A stretch of DNA of 64,000 bases from assembly GCA_024653355.1 (NCBI GenBank), contig JANLFQ010000003.1:166328-230327 (forward strand), written 5' to 3'. The position numbers and the translations under genes are program-made. This DNA comes from a candidate division WOR-3 bacterium (lineage in GTDB: Bacteria; Hydrothermota; Tepidihabitantia; Tepidihabitantales; Tepidihabitantaceae). Numbering within the stretch: position 1 is the stretch's first letter; each line of letters begins with the position of its first letter. Shown one piece after another: positions 27,640-36,269 of the stretch. The notes below the pieces were generated by a model that searched no databases, was not told where the DNA came from, and saw nothing but the letters and a program-made list of their open reading frames with translations.

Positions 27640-29406
27640 TTATTTGCCCCAGCGGTCGAACTCCTGCTTGATGCCGCTCAGGAGTTTTTCGAAAAACTCC
27701 CGGCGTCGGGTTAGTTCCTGCTGGGCATGGACCCGGCGGGTTATGTCAAAGCCGATATCTAAGATGCCAATTACTTCGTTGTTGGCGTTACGCCAGGGTT
27801 GTTTGGCAATTGCCAGCCAGACGGTTGTTTCCTGTTTGGGGTCACCGAGCGCGAACTCCAGTTGTGCTCCTTTGCCCGTTTCCAGGACCTGGCGGTCATA
27901 AGAACCTATGAGCGCGGTGACCGTGGCAGGGAACAGTTCCGCATCGGTTTTGCCGACAATGTCGGTGCCGGCACCGAGCAACCTTTGGGCGGTTTCATTG
28001 GCGGTGACATAACGGTGTTCCCGGTCTTTAAAAGCGATTAACACCAGCGGGTTTTCGATAATCGCCTTAAGACGTGATTCGGAATCCTGCCACGCCTGCT
28101 CTATCTTTTTCCGGCTGGACAAATTTTTCATGAGAGCCAGCGCACCGTTGTCCAACGGGTAGGTGGTCAAAGAAAACCAGCCAGCAAACCGGTCGCGGCC
28201 ATCGGTGTAAAAAAACTCCTGGTACTGAGGAGTGCGTTCAAGCAGGGTCCGGCGCAAAGGCACCGCCATTCCGGTTTTTTCCATTTCGGGGTAAAGTTCC
28301 CACAGCCGTTTGCCCAGCGCTTCGGCAGCGGTGACCCGGGTCTCCTTTTCGGCACCTTTGCTCCAGGCGGTTACTGTCCATTCCTGGTTAATGGCGAAGA
28401 AGCCGTCACTGGGGCTGGTGAGAAGCGAGCCGATGTCGGCGTTTTTTTTGTTTAACAGTTCCTCCAGTTGTTTCTCCCGGGTAATGTCAATCGCAAGGGC
28501 TTCAAATGTTCGGCGGCTGGCGAACGTTATTGCCCGACCGGTCATTTTGACCCAGGTCGTTTCGTTCGTGTTTTTTACGACCCGGAACTGGTAATCAGGA
28601 GGATAACTGCCGGTCTTTTTTGCTTCTGACTCAATCTGCTTGACCCGGCTGATGTCTTCGGGGTGGATGTGCGCGAAGAGTGCGGAGTTGTCGGTCATAA
28701 CCGCTTCCCGGGATACGCCAAAGATATTTTCGACCGAAGGGCTGATGGCGATGATGCGTCCTTCTTCGCTGAATCGGATGATACATACATCTTGGGCGGA
28801 ATCTACCAGACCGCGATACCGTTCTTCGCTCTCGCGCAACGCCTGTTCGATTTTTCTGCGGGCGAACTCAACATCGCGAATGTCAGCCGGCGCCGCTGCC
28901 CAGTTTTTCTCAATTTGCTGATTTTCCGCGATTTGTTCCTGAACTTTTTTTAATTCGGTGAGGTCTTCATAAATTATGGCAATTTGCTGAACCACGCCTT
29001 CGGCGTTCAGTAAAGGGAAAGCGGTGGTGCGGATACATACCTTTTTCCCGGGCGTGCTGGCGAGCCCGAGTTCAGCGGCATCGTACCAGAAAGGCGGTGT
29101 TTCGACCCGGGCACCGGCAAGCAACCGTTTAATCTGAGGCTCAAGCAATCCGGTGCGTTTTAACCCCTTTTCTTCAAATAAGTTTATGCCGGGCGGTGGC
29201 AATTTACCAAGCAACCGTTCGGCGGCTTTATTGCTTTTAACCAGGTTGCCAGCGGTATCGAATATCTCCACGCCTACCGGACAGAAGTCAACGAAACTGT
29301 CGAATAGGACCCGGGCCCGGGCTTCGGCTTTTTTTCTTTCTGCTTCTTCAAATGCCGCTTGTTCTTCAAGCAGCCGCTTGGGGTCAGGTCCCTTGGGGAA
29401 AAGCAT
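27640..29406 (-). CDS. Multi-PAS sensor protein without an output domain
   Basis: 588 residues, cytoplasmic (no transmembrane helix). After a charged coiled start, four PAS-like modules can be placed at about 38-155, 195-320, 330-440 and 455-570. Each ends near a short linker typical of PAS-PAC proteins (YEDLTELKKVQEQ, DITREKQLEELL, DITRRVHAQQEL). The chain ends soon after the last linker. No histidine kinase, GGDEF, EAL or HTH domain follows, and the next gene is a glycosyltransferase. It may act by protein contact or be a truncated kinase. tRNA-Thr lies 22 bases upstream on the same strand. Confidence 0.8.
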   Translation of the reverse strand: MLFPKGPDPKRLLEEQAAFEEAERKKAEARARVLFDSFVDFCPVGVEIFDTAGNLVKSNKAAERLLGKLPPPGINLFEEKGLKRTGLLEPQIKRLLAGARVETPPFWYDAAELGLASTPGKKVCIRTTAFPLLNAEGVVQQIAIIYEDLTELKKVQEQIAENQQIEKNWAAAPADIRDVEFARRKIEQALRESEERYRGLVDSAQDVCIIRFSEEGRIIAISPSVENIFGVSREAVMTDNSALFAHIHPEDISRVKQIESEAKKTGSYPPDYQFRVVKNTNETTWVKMTGRAITFASRRTFEALAIDITREKQLEELLNKKNADIGSLLTSPSDGFFAINQEWTVTAWSKGAEKETRVTAAEALGKRLWELYPEMEKTGMAVPLRRTLLERTPQYQEFFYTDGRDRFAGWFSLTTYPLDNGALALMKNLSSRKKIEQAWQDSESRLKAIIENPLVLIAFKDREHRYVTANETAQRLLGAGTDIVGKTDAELFPATVTALIGSYDRQVLETGKGAQLEFALGDPKQETTVWLAIAKQPWRNANNEVIGILDIGFDITRRVHAQQELTRRREFFEKLLSGIKQEFDRWGK

Positions 29407-29428
29407 ATTTCGATTATTAGCTTTCGTA

Positions 29429-29501
29429 AGCCGGCGGCCCGGCTCGAACGGGCGACCTGCGGTTTACGAAACCGCTGCTCTGCCTGCTGAGCTACGCCGG
29501 C
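29429..29501 (-). tRNA. tRNA-Thr (anticodon CGU)
   Basis: On the minus strand a full cloverleaf folds: acceptor GCCGGCG/CGCCGGC, D arm GCUC/GAGC, anticodon stem GCGGU/ACCGC with loop UUCGUAA, T arm GCCCG/CGGGC with UUCGAGC. The anticodon CGU reads ACG (Thr). Discriminator is U and CCA is not encoded. A consensus promoter lies just upstream. Confidence 0.95.
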
Positions 29502-29513
29502 ATTTTTCGAACG

Positions 29514-29542
29514 ATTTTAGCGATTAGACTGGCTCTGGTCAA
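29514..29542 (-). promoter_or_regulatory. Promoter of tRNA-Thr
   Basis: Minus strand TTGACC (29537-29542), 17-base spacer, TAAAAT (29514-29519), twelve bases before the mature tRNA 5' end. It could also serve the PAS gene and glycosyltransferase downstream. Confidence 0.75.
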
Positions 29543-30128
29543 GGAGACGGTATTTCTGGGTGATTACCGTTAAAAAAAATATGATTGGTTAATTCCGAAG
29601 TAAAAGGTGTTTTACTCGTACAGTTTATATACGAAAAAATGGTGAAAAGTGACAAAATTTCATCCCCTCCACCGTCCGGGGGCAATTCCCAGGATAGCCT
29701 CCAGCGCTCACTGGTTTATTATCCTTTTCAACATATCTATTTTAATTTGGACAACTTCCCCGGGCAAAATTCAACAGTCTATGTTATTGATAATCAGAAT
29801 GGTTATGTCCTGATTCCAAACAGTTTCTCTATCGAGATATGTTGTACCGTTAAATTGCCATCTGGTCCAATATAGACTTTGCTGTTATGCCCTGATTTCT
29901 GCCTCAGGGTTTGTAATCCAATTTATGGTTAGGGTCGCATCCGAGTGAAAATCAAGTTTACTGACCCTTTCGCCCCAAAGTTTTTTCACTTACGACGCGC
30001 AAACTTGTAAATCAGGTGCTTTTGGCGAAAAGCCGAAAGGCAGGTTAGCAATTAAGTGAGGAAACTTTTGAAATTATGAGGAAAACTGGAAACGGTTGTT
30101 TTTCGACGGAGTGAGAAGTTGATATGTT
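29543..30128. other. Non-coding spacer with possible decayed coding remnant
   Basis: No intact gene. On the minus strand between about 29930 and 29690, short protein-like stretches (for example SKVYIGPDGNLTVQ and LPGEVVQIKIDM) are split by stops and frame changes, suggesting a degraded gene, though chance cannot be excluded. An open plus-strand frame of 96 codons at 29585-29875 has no ribosome binding site and no recognisable domain. A CCCTGA/TCAGGG hairpin lies at 29890-29909. Confidence 0.3.
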
Positions 30129-31604
30129 TTATGGCAGGCGAACCAACCGTTTGATTGTCGGCGGTGTAGTTTGAATGCGGGCGAAGTAGGTTCCGGCAGG
30201 AAGATGGCGCAAATTGATGAGCGAACCGGGCGTAACGGTCTGGGCTAACACAGGGCTACCAGAGATGTTAAACAGGGTAATGGTTATTGATTGTTCAAGA
30301 GAGCGTTCAGAGATTAGTCGGACCGATGAATGTGCCGGGTTGGGGACGAAAGATATGTCTGATAGAACTTTGCCTGTTTGCTCAGTGATGCCGGTGCCGA
30401 TGACGATGAAGGTGTCGGGTTGCGTGGTGACAGGAGCCATTCCGTCGGAAAAACGGAAGTAGAATTGATGCGAGCCCGGGGGAAATCCGGAACGCCTGAT
30501 TGAAAAGACAACGCCATTTGCATACTTATGGCTTGTTGGAATCAGGTTGAATGTGTTGTCGTCAACTATGACGGTGCTAATTGGTGGTAAGTTGGTGTCG
30601 GTGTCGATATAACGAACGTTGAACCAGAAGGGGGTGGTTTCTTCTCCGGTGTCGGGTATGACCCGGGCGTTGGTGAGTTGGGGTGGCGCATTTTGGTTAA
30701 CAGTAAATGCTGGTGTTCGATTGGCGTAGAAACGGCAGGGCACAGTCGTATCGCGAACATAACTGCCACCAATGGGATAAACCGCCTGGGTAACAGCCGC
30801 CGCATAAAGGTAGCCAGACGAGTTAGGCCAGGGTCCAAATCTACGGTCGGCGGTAAATCGTGATATCGGACAGCGAAGGGAGAGGAGGTTACCGTTGGTC
30901 TGGGCTTCGATATCCCCGACCCGTTCGTACGACTGGGTATAACGGTTGATGGCGTAGAGACCGGTGGTGTAGATTGTAAGGATGTTGGCATAACTCATTA
31001 CGAAGATGAAGGTGTCAGAAGGTGCTTCGGGGTTGACAAAACCCAAAGAGTAGATGTAATAAGGTTGCGGGAATGTGTAGGTGGGCCAGCTGTTATGGTT
31101 GTTGCGGAGACGGGCGTAAAAGTAGTCGTTAGAGCGGGAAACCCAGGCGCCAGTAAGGTCTAACCAGGGTCCTTCAGGTTGGATGGCATCACCAACGGTC
31201 TCGGCAGCGACCGATGCCAATAGCGCCGAGCCCGGTGGCCAGATGTTGTCAATGTTGAAAGGCGAGTACGTGGCATATCCTGATTCATCGGCAGCGCGGA
31301 TGTAATAATAAACGTTACCAGATACCGGCGCGACAAGGGACGTTTGCCAGGTGCTTTCGTATCCGGGTGCGGTGAGACGGGTCATAATTGCTTCCTGCCA
31401 GGAGTTTTGGCCGTCAAGAGAGTAAAAAAGTGTTACCGTTGAGTTCCGGTTTTCTGTTTGGGGGGCAAAATGGCAGTCGACATTGATAAATACCGTTTGT
31501 GCGGGAGCAGGCGCTGAGTTGCAAACGGCGGATAATGTCGGTTGTGCCGCGGCGATTTTCAAGAAGATGAGGGTTGACAGTCCAACGGCTCGGGTTATGA
31601 GCAT
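30129..31604 (-). CDS. Secreted protein with type IX secretion-like C-terminal sorting domain
   Basis: 491 residues, exported. The N-terminus from ATG 31604 (MLITRAVGLSTLIFLKIAAAQ) is a good signal peptide, and a promoter ends five bases before it. A longer frame from 31706 would bury this signal and is rejected. The body is beta-rich, with a fibronectin-like stretch near residues 40-110 (VTLFYSLDGQNSW, YYYIRAADESGY) and a second near 310-400. The last 75 or so residues match the Por/T9SS type A pattern: FVPNPAHSSVRL, ITLFNISGSPV, LPAGTYFARI and final KRLVRLP. Substrate or function is unknown; cell-surface display or release is inferred. Confidence 0.78.
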   Translation of the reverse strand: MLITRAVGLSTLIFLKIAAAQPTLSAVCNSAPAPAQTVFINVDCHFAPQTENRNSTVTLFYSLDGQNSWQEAIMTRLTAPGYESTWQTSLVAPVSGNVYYYIRAADESGYATYSPFNIDNIWPPGSALLASVAAETVGDAIQPEGPWLDLTGAWVSRSNDYFYARLRNNHNSWPTYTFPQPYYIYSLGFVNPEAPSDTFIFVMSYANILTIYTTGLYAINRYTQSYERVGDIEAQTNGNLLSLRCPISRFTADRRFGPWPNSSGYLYAAAVTQAVYPIGGSYVRDTTVPCRFYANRTPAFTVNQNAPPQLTNARVIPDTGEETTPFWFNVRYIDTDTNLPPISTVIVDDNTFNLIPTSHKYANGVVFSIRRSGFPPGSHQFYFRFSDGMAPVTTQPDTFIVIGTGITEQTGKVLSDISFVPNPAHSSVRLISERSLEQSITITLFNISGSPVLAQTVTPGSLINLRHLPAGTYFARIQTTPPTIKRLVRLP

Positions 31605-31609
31605 AGAAA

Positions 31610-31639
31610 ATTTTATCCCAAAACGACAATAGTGGTCAA
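31610..31639 (-). promoter_or_regulatory. Promoter of the secreted T9SS-like gene, leaderless spacing
   Basis: Minus strand TTGACC (31634-31639), 18-base spacer, TAAAAT (31610-31615). Only TTTCT separates it from ATG 31604. Confidence 0.7.
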
Positions 31640-31694
31640 GTATTTTCTGTATTTTGAGTTGATTTATGGGCGGGCGATGGATTTTCCGGTTTAG

Positions 31695-31722
31695 TTTACA
31701 TCGCACCGAAATTTGTTATTAT
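31695..31722 (+). promoter_or_regulatory. Promoter of the peroxiredoxin operon
   Basis: TTTACA (31695-31700), 16-base spacer, TATTAT (31717-31722). The ATG at 31758 follows 35 bases later and has its own AAAAGGAGGAG ribosome binding site. Confidence 0.6.
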
Positions 31723-31757
31723 TAGTATTAGTAGGAGACAACCAAAAGGAGGAGCAG

Positions 31758-32432
31758 ATGGAAAACAACACCGAAAGAAGAAGTATGCCCCTTTTAGGGG
31801 ACGATTTTCCCGAAATCAAGGTGCCGACAACGCACGGGCTGATAGAACTGCCGAAGTTCTTTGCCGGCAAGTGGTTTGTGTTATTCAGCCACCCCGCCGA
31901 TTTTACGCCGGTGTGTACGACGGAATTTGTTGCCTTTCAAAAGCGCTACGATAAATTTCGGCGTCTGAACTGTGAACTAATCGGTTTGAGTGTTGACCAG
32001 GTGTTCTCTCATATCAAGTGGGAGGAGTGGATTAAAGAGAAACTGGGCGTTGAGATTGAATTTCCGATTATCGCCGATACGGGTCGTGTTGCCAGTATGT
32101 TAGGGTTAATTCATCCTAATAAGGGGACGAATACGGTTCGGGCGGTTTTTGTGGTTGATGACCGGGGTAAGATTCGGATTATTCTTTACTATCCCCAGGA
32201 GCTGGGACGAAATATGGACGAAATTTTGCGGGCGGTTGAGGCGATGCAGATTGCCGATAAGTACAAGGTGGCAATGCCCGCAAACTGGCCCAACAATGAA
32301 CTCATTCAGGACCGGGTGATTGTGCCGCCGGCGAGCGATGTTAAGACCGCAAAAGAGCGGTTAGAAAAGGCAAAGGCGGGCGAATTTGAGTGTTTTGATT
32401 GGTGGCTCTGCCACAAGAAGTTAAACCGATAG
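31758..32432 (+). CDS. Peroxiredoxin (Prx6/AhpC-like)
   Basis: Thiol peroxidase reducing H2O2 and organic peroxides. The peroxidatic Cys is in FTPVCTTEF (about residue 48), and the long C-terminal arm typical of archaeal and anaerobic Prx6-type enzymes is present. That arm carries two more cysteines close to the end ([12 protein letters not shown]), which can resolve the active-site Cys. 224 residues from ATG 31758; the earlier frame start at 31713 lies before the ribosome binding site. It is followed after 11 bases by a ferritin-like gene, so the pair probably handles peroxide and iron together. Confidence 0.92.
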   Translation: MENNTERRSMPLLGDDFPEIKVPTTHGLIELPKFFAGKWFVLFSHPADFTPVCTTEFVAFQKRYDKFRRLNCELIGLSVDQVFSHIKWEEWIKEKLGVEIEFPIIADTGRVASMLGLIHPNKGTNTVRAVFVVDDRGKIRIILYYPQELGRNMDEILRAVEAMQIADKYKVAMPANWPNNELIQDRVIVPPASDVKTAKERLEKAKAGEFECFDWWLCHKKLNR

Positions 32433-32443
32433 GGGAGGCGAAG

Positions 32444-32728
32444 ATGCTTTCGCGAATCCCGATAGATATTGACGAAGTTAAAAAAGAGCGGCTTGATTTA
32501 GAAATTTTGCGGGCGGCGATGATTGCTGAGCTGGATGCGATAAATCTCTATGAGCAGATGGCAGCAATGGTTGAAGATGAAACAATAAGAAGGGTGTTAA
32601 TGGATGTGGCTCGGGAGGAAAAGACCCACTTAGGAGAGTTTGAGGCTTTGCTTTTGAAGTTCGATAAAGAGCAGCAGGAGGAGTTGAAGGCGGGTGAGGA
32701 AGAGGTTGAGGAGTTGATGGAGGATTAG
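32444..32728 (+). CDS. Small ferritin-like protein resembling the encapsulin-fused ferritin domain
   Basis: 94 residues, two long helices with iron ligands in AAMIAELDAINLYEQM and VAREEKTHLGEFEALLL (Glu, and Glu-x2-His). This layout matches the short encapsulated-ferritin-like (EncFtn) domain known as the N-terminal part of the Pyrococcus encapsulin and as a free cargo elsewhere. It should need to dimerise to form a ferroxidase centre. The tail is very acidic (EEEVEELMED). AGGGGAGG precedes ATG 32444. No encapsulin shell gene is in the window; iron oxidation beside a peroxiredoxin is the likely role. Confidence 0.75.
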   Translation: MLSRIPIDIDEVKKERLDLEILRAAMIAELDAINLYEQMAAMVEDETIRRVLMDVAREEKTHLGEFEALLLKFDKEQQEELKAGEEEVEELMED

Positions 32729-32751
32729 TTTAAAGGCGTTTCGGGAAATAT

Positions 32752-32778
32752 TTGTCCGCGTGATATTTTCAGTATAAT
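32752..32778 (+). promoter_or_regulatory. Promoter before the coiled-coil gene, leaderless spacing
   Basis: TTGTCC (32752-32757), 15-base spacer (short), TATAAT (32773-32778). ATG 32788 starts nine bases later with no ribosome binding site. Confidence 0.55.
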
Positions 32779-32787
32779 TTGTCCTCT

Positions 32788-33330
32788 ATGACAATTCCGG
32801 AAGAAGAGAAACAGACAGGCGAAGATTCGAGCCGGACGGAACCCGCTTTCTGGCAAAAACCGGCATTTTTTATTCCGGTGGTGGCGTTTTTGCTTCTGGT
32901 GCTGACCCTAGCGGTGATTGTGGTTGTGAAGAATGCCGGGCGGGTACAGATTGGGCCCGCGCCGGTCCCTCAGGCGCCAATTTTGCCTGACACGACGATG
33001 GGTCGGGTGCGGCGACAACTGGCGCGGGGTATTAAGAGACTGGAGCGGCGGTTACAAGAGTATCGGGGAAAAATTGAGACCCTATCTTTCTATCAGGATT
33101 CACTTTACAAAAGTTGCAGTCTGGGGTTGAAGCAACTGGCGATTGAGTTCGCTGCGGTGGAGAGTGCTCGTTCCTATGCAGAGCGTAAACCCCTTTTTAC
33201 TAGGGCAAGAAAGATGTATGTGGAGTTGCGTAATAGTGTCAACGACTTTGCCCTTTCGGTTGATTCGGCAATTACCGGTCGAGTTCTCGACTCTTTGGAC
33301 CAGGAGTTCCGTAAGTTGATCAGCGAATAG
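32788..33330 (+). CDS. Single-pass membrane protein with coiled coil, function unknown
   Basis: 180 residues. A short acidic cytoplasmic start is followed by one transmembrane helix (about residues 28-46, FFIPVVAFLLLVLTLAVIVVV), a proline-rich linker (APVPQAPILP), then a charged helical region (about 70-180) with heptad spacing, such as RRQLARGIKRLERRLQEY. No domain recognised. It is six bases upstream of purL and probably co-transcribed with it, which does not by itself suggest a role. Confidence 0.65.
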   Translation: MTIPEEEKQTGEDSSRTEPAFWQKPAFFIPVVAFLLLVLTLAVIVVVKNAGRVQIGPAPVPQAPILPDTTMGRVRRQLARGIKRLERRLQEYRGKIETLSFYQDSLYKSCSLGLKQLAIEFAAVESARSYAERKPLFTRARKMYVELRNSVNDFALSVDSAITGRVLDSLDQEFRKLISE

Positions 33331-33336
33331 GAAGCA

Positions 33337-36204
33337 ATGGCGCTCTGGCGAATCGATATCAATAAAAAGGGTTTTGACCCTGAGGCACGGGCGTTCGAGG
33401 CTGACGCGCGCGATATGGGATTAAAATCGATATCACCGGTCAGGATTACCCGGGTGTGGTTTCTCGAAGGAAAGTTAACCAAGAGCGATGTGGAGAAAAT
33501 TGCCTGGGAGTTGTTGTGCGACCCGGTTGTTGAGGAATGGCGGGTTGAGGTGCTGGAAGATGGCGTGCTGAAGGGAGGCGAGGAGACTTTAGTCCTTTAC
33601 AATCCGGGAGTGATGGACCCGACTGTAGCAACGGCGTTACGGGCGTTGGATGATATGGGATATAAAGAAGTACAGGTGCGTACCGGTCGGGGGTATCGTC
33701 TGGGAAGAGAAGTGACTGCCGAAGAACGAGCCGTTCTCAGCCGGGGTTTGCTTTTTAATCCGTTGATTCAGCATCTCGCATCTTCAGGGGAAAAAGTTTT
33801 TGCCCAACCCAAACCCTACCGTTTCAAACCGGTGATTGTCAATTTGCGCGGCAAGAGCGACCGGGAACTGGCGGAGATTTCTCGGAGCCGGCTCCTCGCA
33901 CTATCGGTTGAGGAGATGAAGATTCTGCGGCGGTTTTATGAAAAGATGGGACGAGACCCGAGCGATGTGGAGCTCGAGACCTTCGCTCAAACCTGGTCTG
34001 AACACTGTCAGCACAAGACATTTCGCGGGGAGATTCTTTTTGGCCGGAGGCGGATTAAAAATTTGTTGAAGTCGACAGTAATGCGGGTTACGGAAGAGCT
34101 TGCCCTGCCCTGGGTGCTCTCGGCGTTTGAAGACAACTCCGGGGTAATTGAGTTTGATGAGAATTACGGCATCAGTTTTAAGGTTGAGACGCACAATCAT
34201 CCTTCGGCACTTGAGCCCTATGGCGGAGCGGCGACCGGTATCGGCGGTGTAATCCGGGACTGCCTGGGAACGGGTCTTGGGGCGAAGCCGATTTTGAATA
34301 CCGATGTGTTCTGCTTTGGATATCCGGGCACGAGTTTTAACGAATTGCCCAAAGGGGTGTTGCATCCCCGACGCGTGATGAAAGGAGTGGTGGCGGGTGT
34401 ACGGGATTATGGAAATCGGATGGGAATTCCAACCGCAAACGGTGCGGTCTATTTCGACCCGGGCTACTTAGGCAATCCGCTGGTATTCTGCGGCACGGTT
34501 GGGCTTATTCCGCGGCAGAAGTTGCGCAAAAAGGTTGATGCCGGTCAGATGATTGTGCTCCTTGGTGGCCGCACCGGCAGAGACGGAATTCATGGGGTTA
34601 CCTTTGCCTCGTTAGAACTTGATGAGCGTTCGGGTGAATTTTCTTCGGGTGCGGTTCAGATTGGCAACCCGATTGAGGAGAAAAAACTACTCGATTTGGT
34701 TCTCACCGCCCGGGATAAGGGGCTCTTTGCTGCGATTACCGATTGTGGTGGTGGTGGTCTTTCGAGCGCCGTGGGCGAGATGGCAGCGCAGACTGGTTGT
34801 GAGGTGTGGCTGGATAAGGTGCCGTTGAAGTACCCGGGTTTAAGTCCGGCTGAAATCTGGGTTTCTGAGGCGCAGGAGCGAATGGTGGTTTTTGTTGAGC
34901 CGGGAAAGGTTCTGGAACTTTTGCAACTGGCAAAAGAGAACGATGTTGAGGCGACAATAATTGGAAAGGTTACCAAAACAAAGAGGCTGGTTTTGAAGTA
35001 TCGGGAGCGAATTGTTGCCGATTTACCGATGCGTTTTCTTCATCATGGCTGGCGTCAGGTCAAGCGGGTGGCGCGATGGGAAAGGCAGGACATTCCAGAG
35101 CCGTTTGTGCCGCATCGCCGGGAATTGACCGAGATATTGCTCAAATTGCTGGCAACACCAAACATTGCGAGTAAGGAATGGGTAACAAGGCAGTACGACC
35201 ATGAGGTTCAGGCGGGCACTGTTTTAAAACCGTTCTCCGGGCAAGAAAGTAACGGTCCGACAGATGCCTGCGTCATTGTGCCGGTAAAGGGTTCTAATCG
35301 GGCGTGTGTGGTTTCTTGTGGACTGTGTCCAAGGTTTGGATTGGTTGACCCTTACTGGATGGCGGCTTCGGCAATTGACGAGGCTTTGCGGAATTGCGTT
35401 GCTGCCGGTGGCGATATCACCCGCACCGCCATCTTAGACAATTTTTGCTGGGGAAGCCCGGAAAAAGAGGAGCAGTTAGGTGGGCTGGTGCGAGCGGCAG
35501 AGGGTTGTTACGATACCGCACGCGGTTTCCGGGTACCGTTTATCTCCGGTAAAGACTCTCTTTACAATGAGTTCAAAACCGAGCAAGGAGAAACATTGCC
35601 GATACCCGGGACGCTGTTGATTTCGGCGATTAGTGTAATCCCGGATGTTCGCAAGACGACAACTCCGGACTTTAAAAAATCCGGTTCGTATGTGTATCTC
35701 GTGGGTGATACTTTTCCCGAATTGGGCGGCAGTGAGTTTATGCGGTTGCATGGTGGCATCGGCCGCGATGTCCCAAAGGTTGAGCCCTATCGGGCAAGGC
35801 GATTGATGCAGAAGATGTTTCAGGCAATCCAGCGGGGGTTGGTGCTCGCCTGTCACGACCTCTCTGAGGGCGGGCTTGGTGTCGCACTTAGCGAGATGAG
35901 CTTCAGTGGGGGCGTGGGCGTTGAGGTGCATTTGCGCGCGGTGCCGGGCGCACATCGGTTTGAACGGGACGACTTCCTGCTTTTCAGCGAGTCCAACAGT
36001 CGGTTCATCTGCGAGGTAGCGCCGCAGAAACGGGATGTTTTTGAACGACTTTTTGCCGGGTTACCCTGCGCGCAAATCGGCCGCACGGTAGCAGGCCAGT
36101 TAATAACGATTTTCGGTCTGGATGGCAGTGCGGTGGTCCGGCTCAGCCTGATTGAGGCGTGCAAGGTGTGGCGAACAGCACTGACGAAAAGAATCGCCGA
36201 GTAG
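33337..36204 (+). CDS. purL: Phosphoribosylformylglycinamidine synthase, PurS-PurL fusion
   Basis: Purine synthesis step FGAR to FGAM. The 955-residue chain begins with two PurS-like segments (about 1-80 and 85-150, the latter with LYNPGVMDPTVATALRALDD), then the linker and two AIR-synthase-type halves. Marks include FAQTWSEHCQHKTFRG, the ATP/metal segment VETHNHPSALEPYGGAATG, DCGGGGLSSAVGEMA and FISGKDSLYNEF. It ends without a class I glutaminase domain, so PurQ must be encoded elsewhere. PurS is normally a separate 80-residue protein; here it is fused in tandem. Confidence 0.92.
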   Translation: MALWRIDINKKGFDPEARAFEADARDMGLKSISPVRITRVWFLEGKLTKSDVEKIAWELLCDPVVEEWRVEVLEDGVLKGGEETLVLYNPGVMDPTVATALRALDDMGYKEVQVRTGRGYRLGREVTAEERAVLSRGLLFNPLIQHLASSGEKVFAQPKPYRFKPVIVNLRGKSDRELAEISRSRLLALSVEEMKILRRFYEKMGRDPSDVELETFAQTWSEHCQHKTFRGEILFGRRRIKNLLKSTVMRVTEELALPWVLSAFEDNSGVIEFDENYGISFKVETHNHPSALEPYGGAATGIGGVIRDCLGTGLGAKPILNTDVFCFGYPGTSFNELPKGVLHPRRVMKGVVAGVRDYGNRMGIPTANGAVYFDPGYLGNPLVFCGTVGLIPRQKLRKKVDAGQMIVLLGGRTGRDGIHGVTFASLELDERSGEFSSGAVQIGNPIEEKKLLDLVLTARDKGLFAAITDCGGGGLSSAVGEMAAQTGCEVWLDKVPLKYPGLSPAEIWVSEAQERMVVFVEPGKVLELLQLAKENDVEATIIGKVTKTKRLVLKYRERIVADLPMRFLHHGWRQVKRVARWERQDIPEPFVPHRRELTEILLKLLATPNIASKEWVTRQYDHEVQAGTVLKPFSGQESNGPTDACVIVPVKGSNRACVVSCGLCPRFGLVDPYWMAASAIDEALRNCVAAGGDITRTAILDNFCWGSPEKEEQLGGLVRAAEGCYDTARGFRVPFISGKDSLYNEFKTEQGETLPIPGTLLISAISVIPDVRKTTTPDFKKSGSYVYLVGDTFPELGGSEFMRLHGGIGRDVPKVEPYRARRLMQKMFQAIQRGLVLACHDLSEGGLGVALSEMSFSGGVGVEVHLRAVPGAHRFERDDFLLFSESNSRFICEVAPQKRDVFERLFAGLPCAQIGRTVAGQLITIFGLDGSAVVRLSLIEACKVWRTALTKRIAE

Positions 36205-36269
36205 TAACGAAATAGTATCAAGTGCGATAACCAGACCCGCTAAATTGTCCTCTTACAAACTTCGGGGTC

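Noticed and set aside
29585-29875. 96-codon plus-strand frame in the spacer after tRNA-Thr
   Set aside because: TTG start without ribosome binding site or promoter, no domain, and different composition from neighbouring genes.
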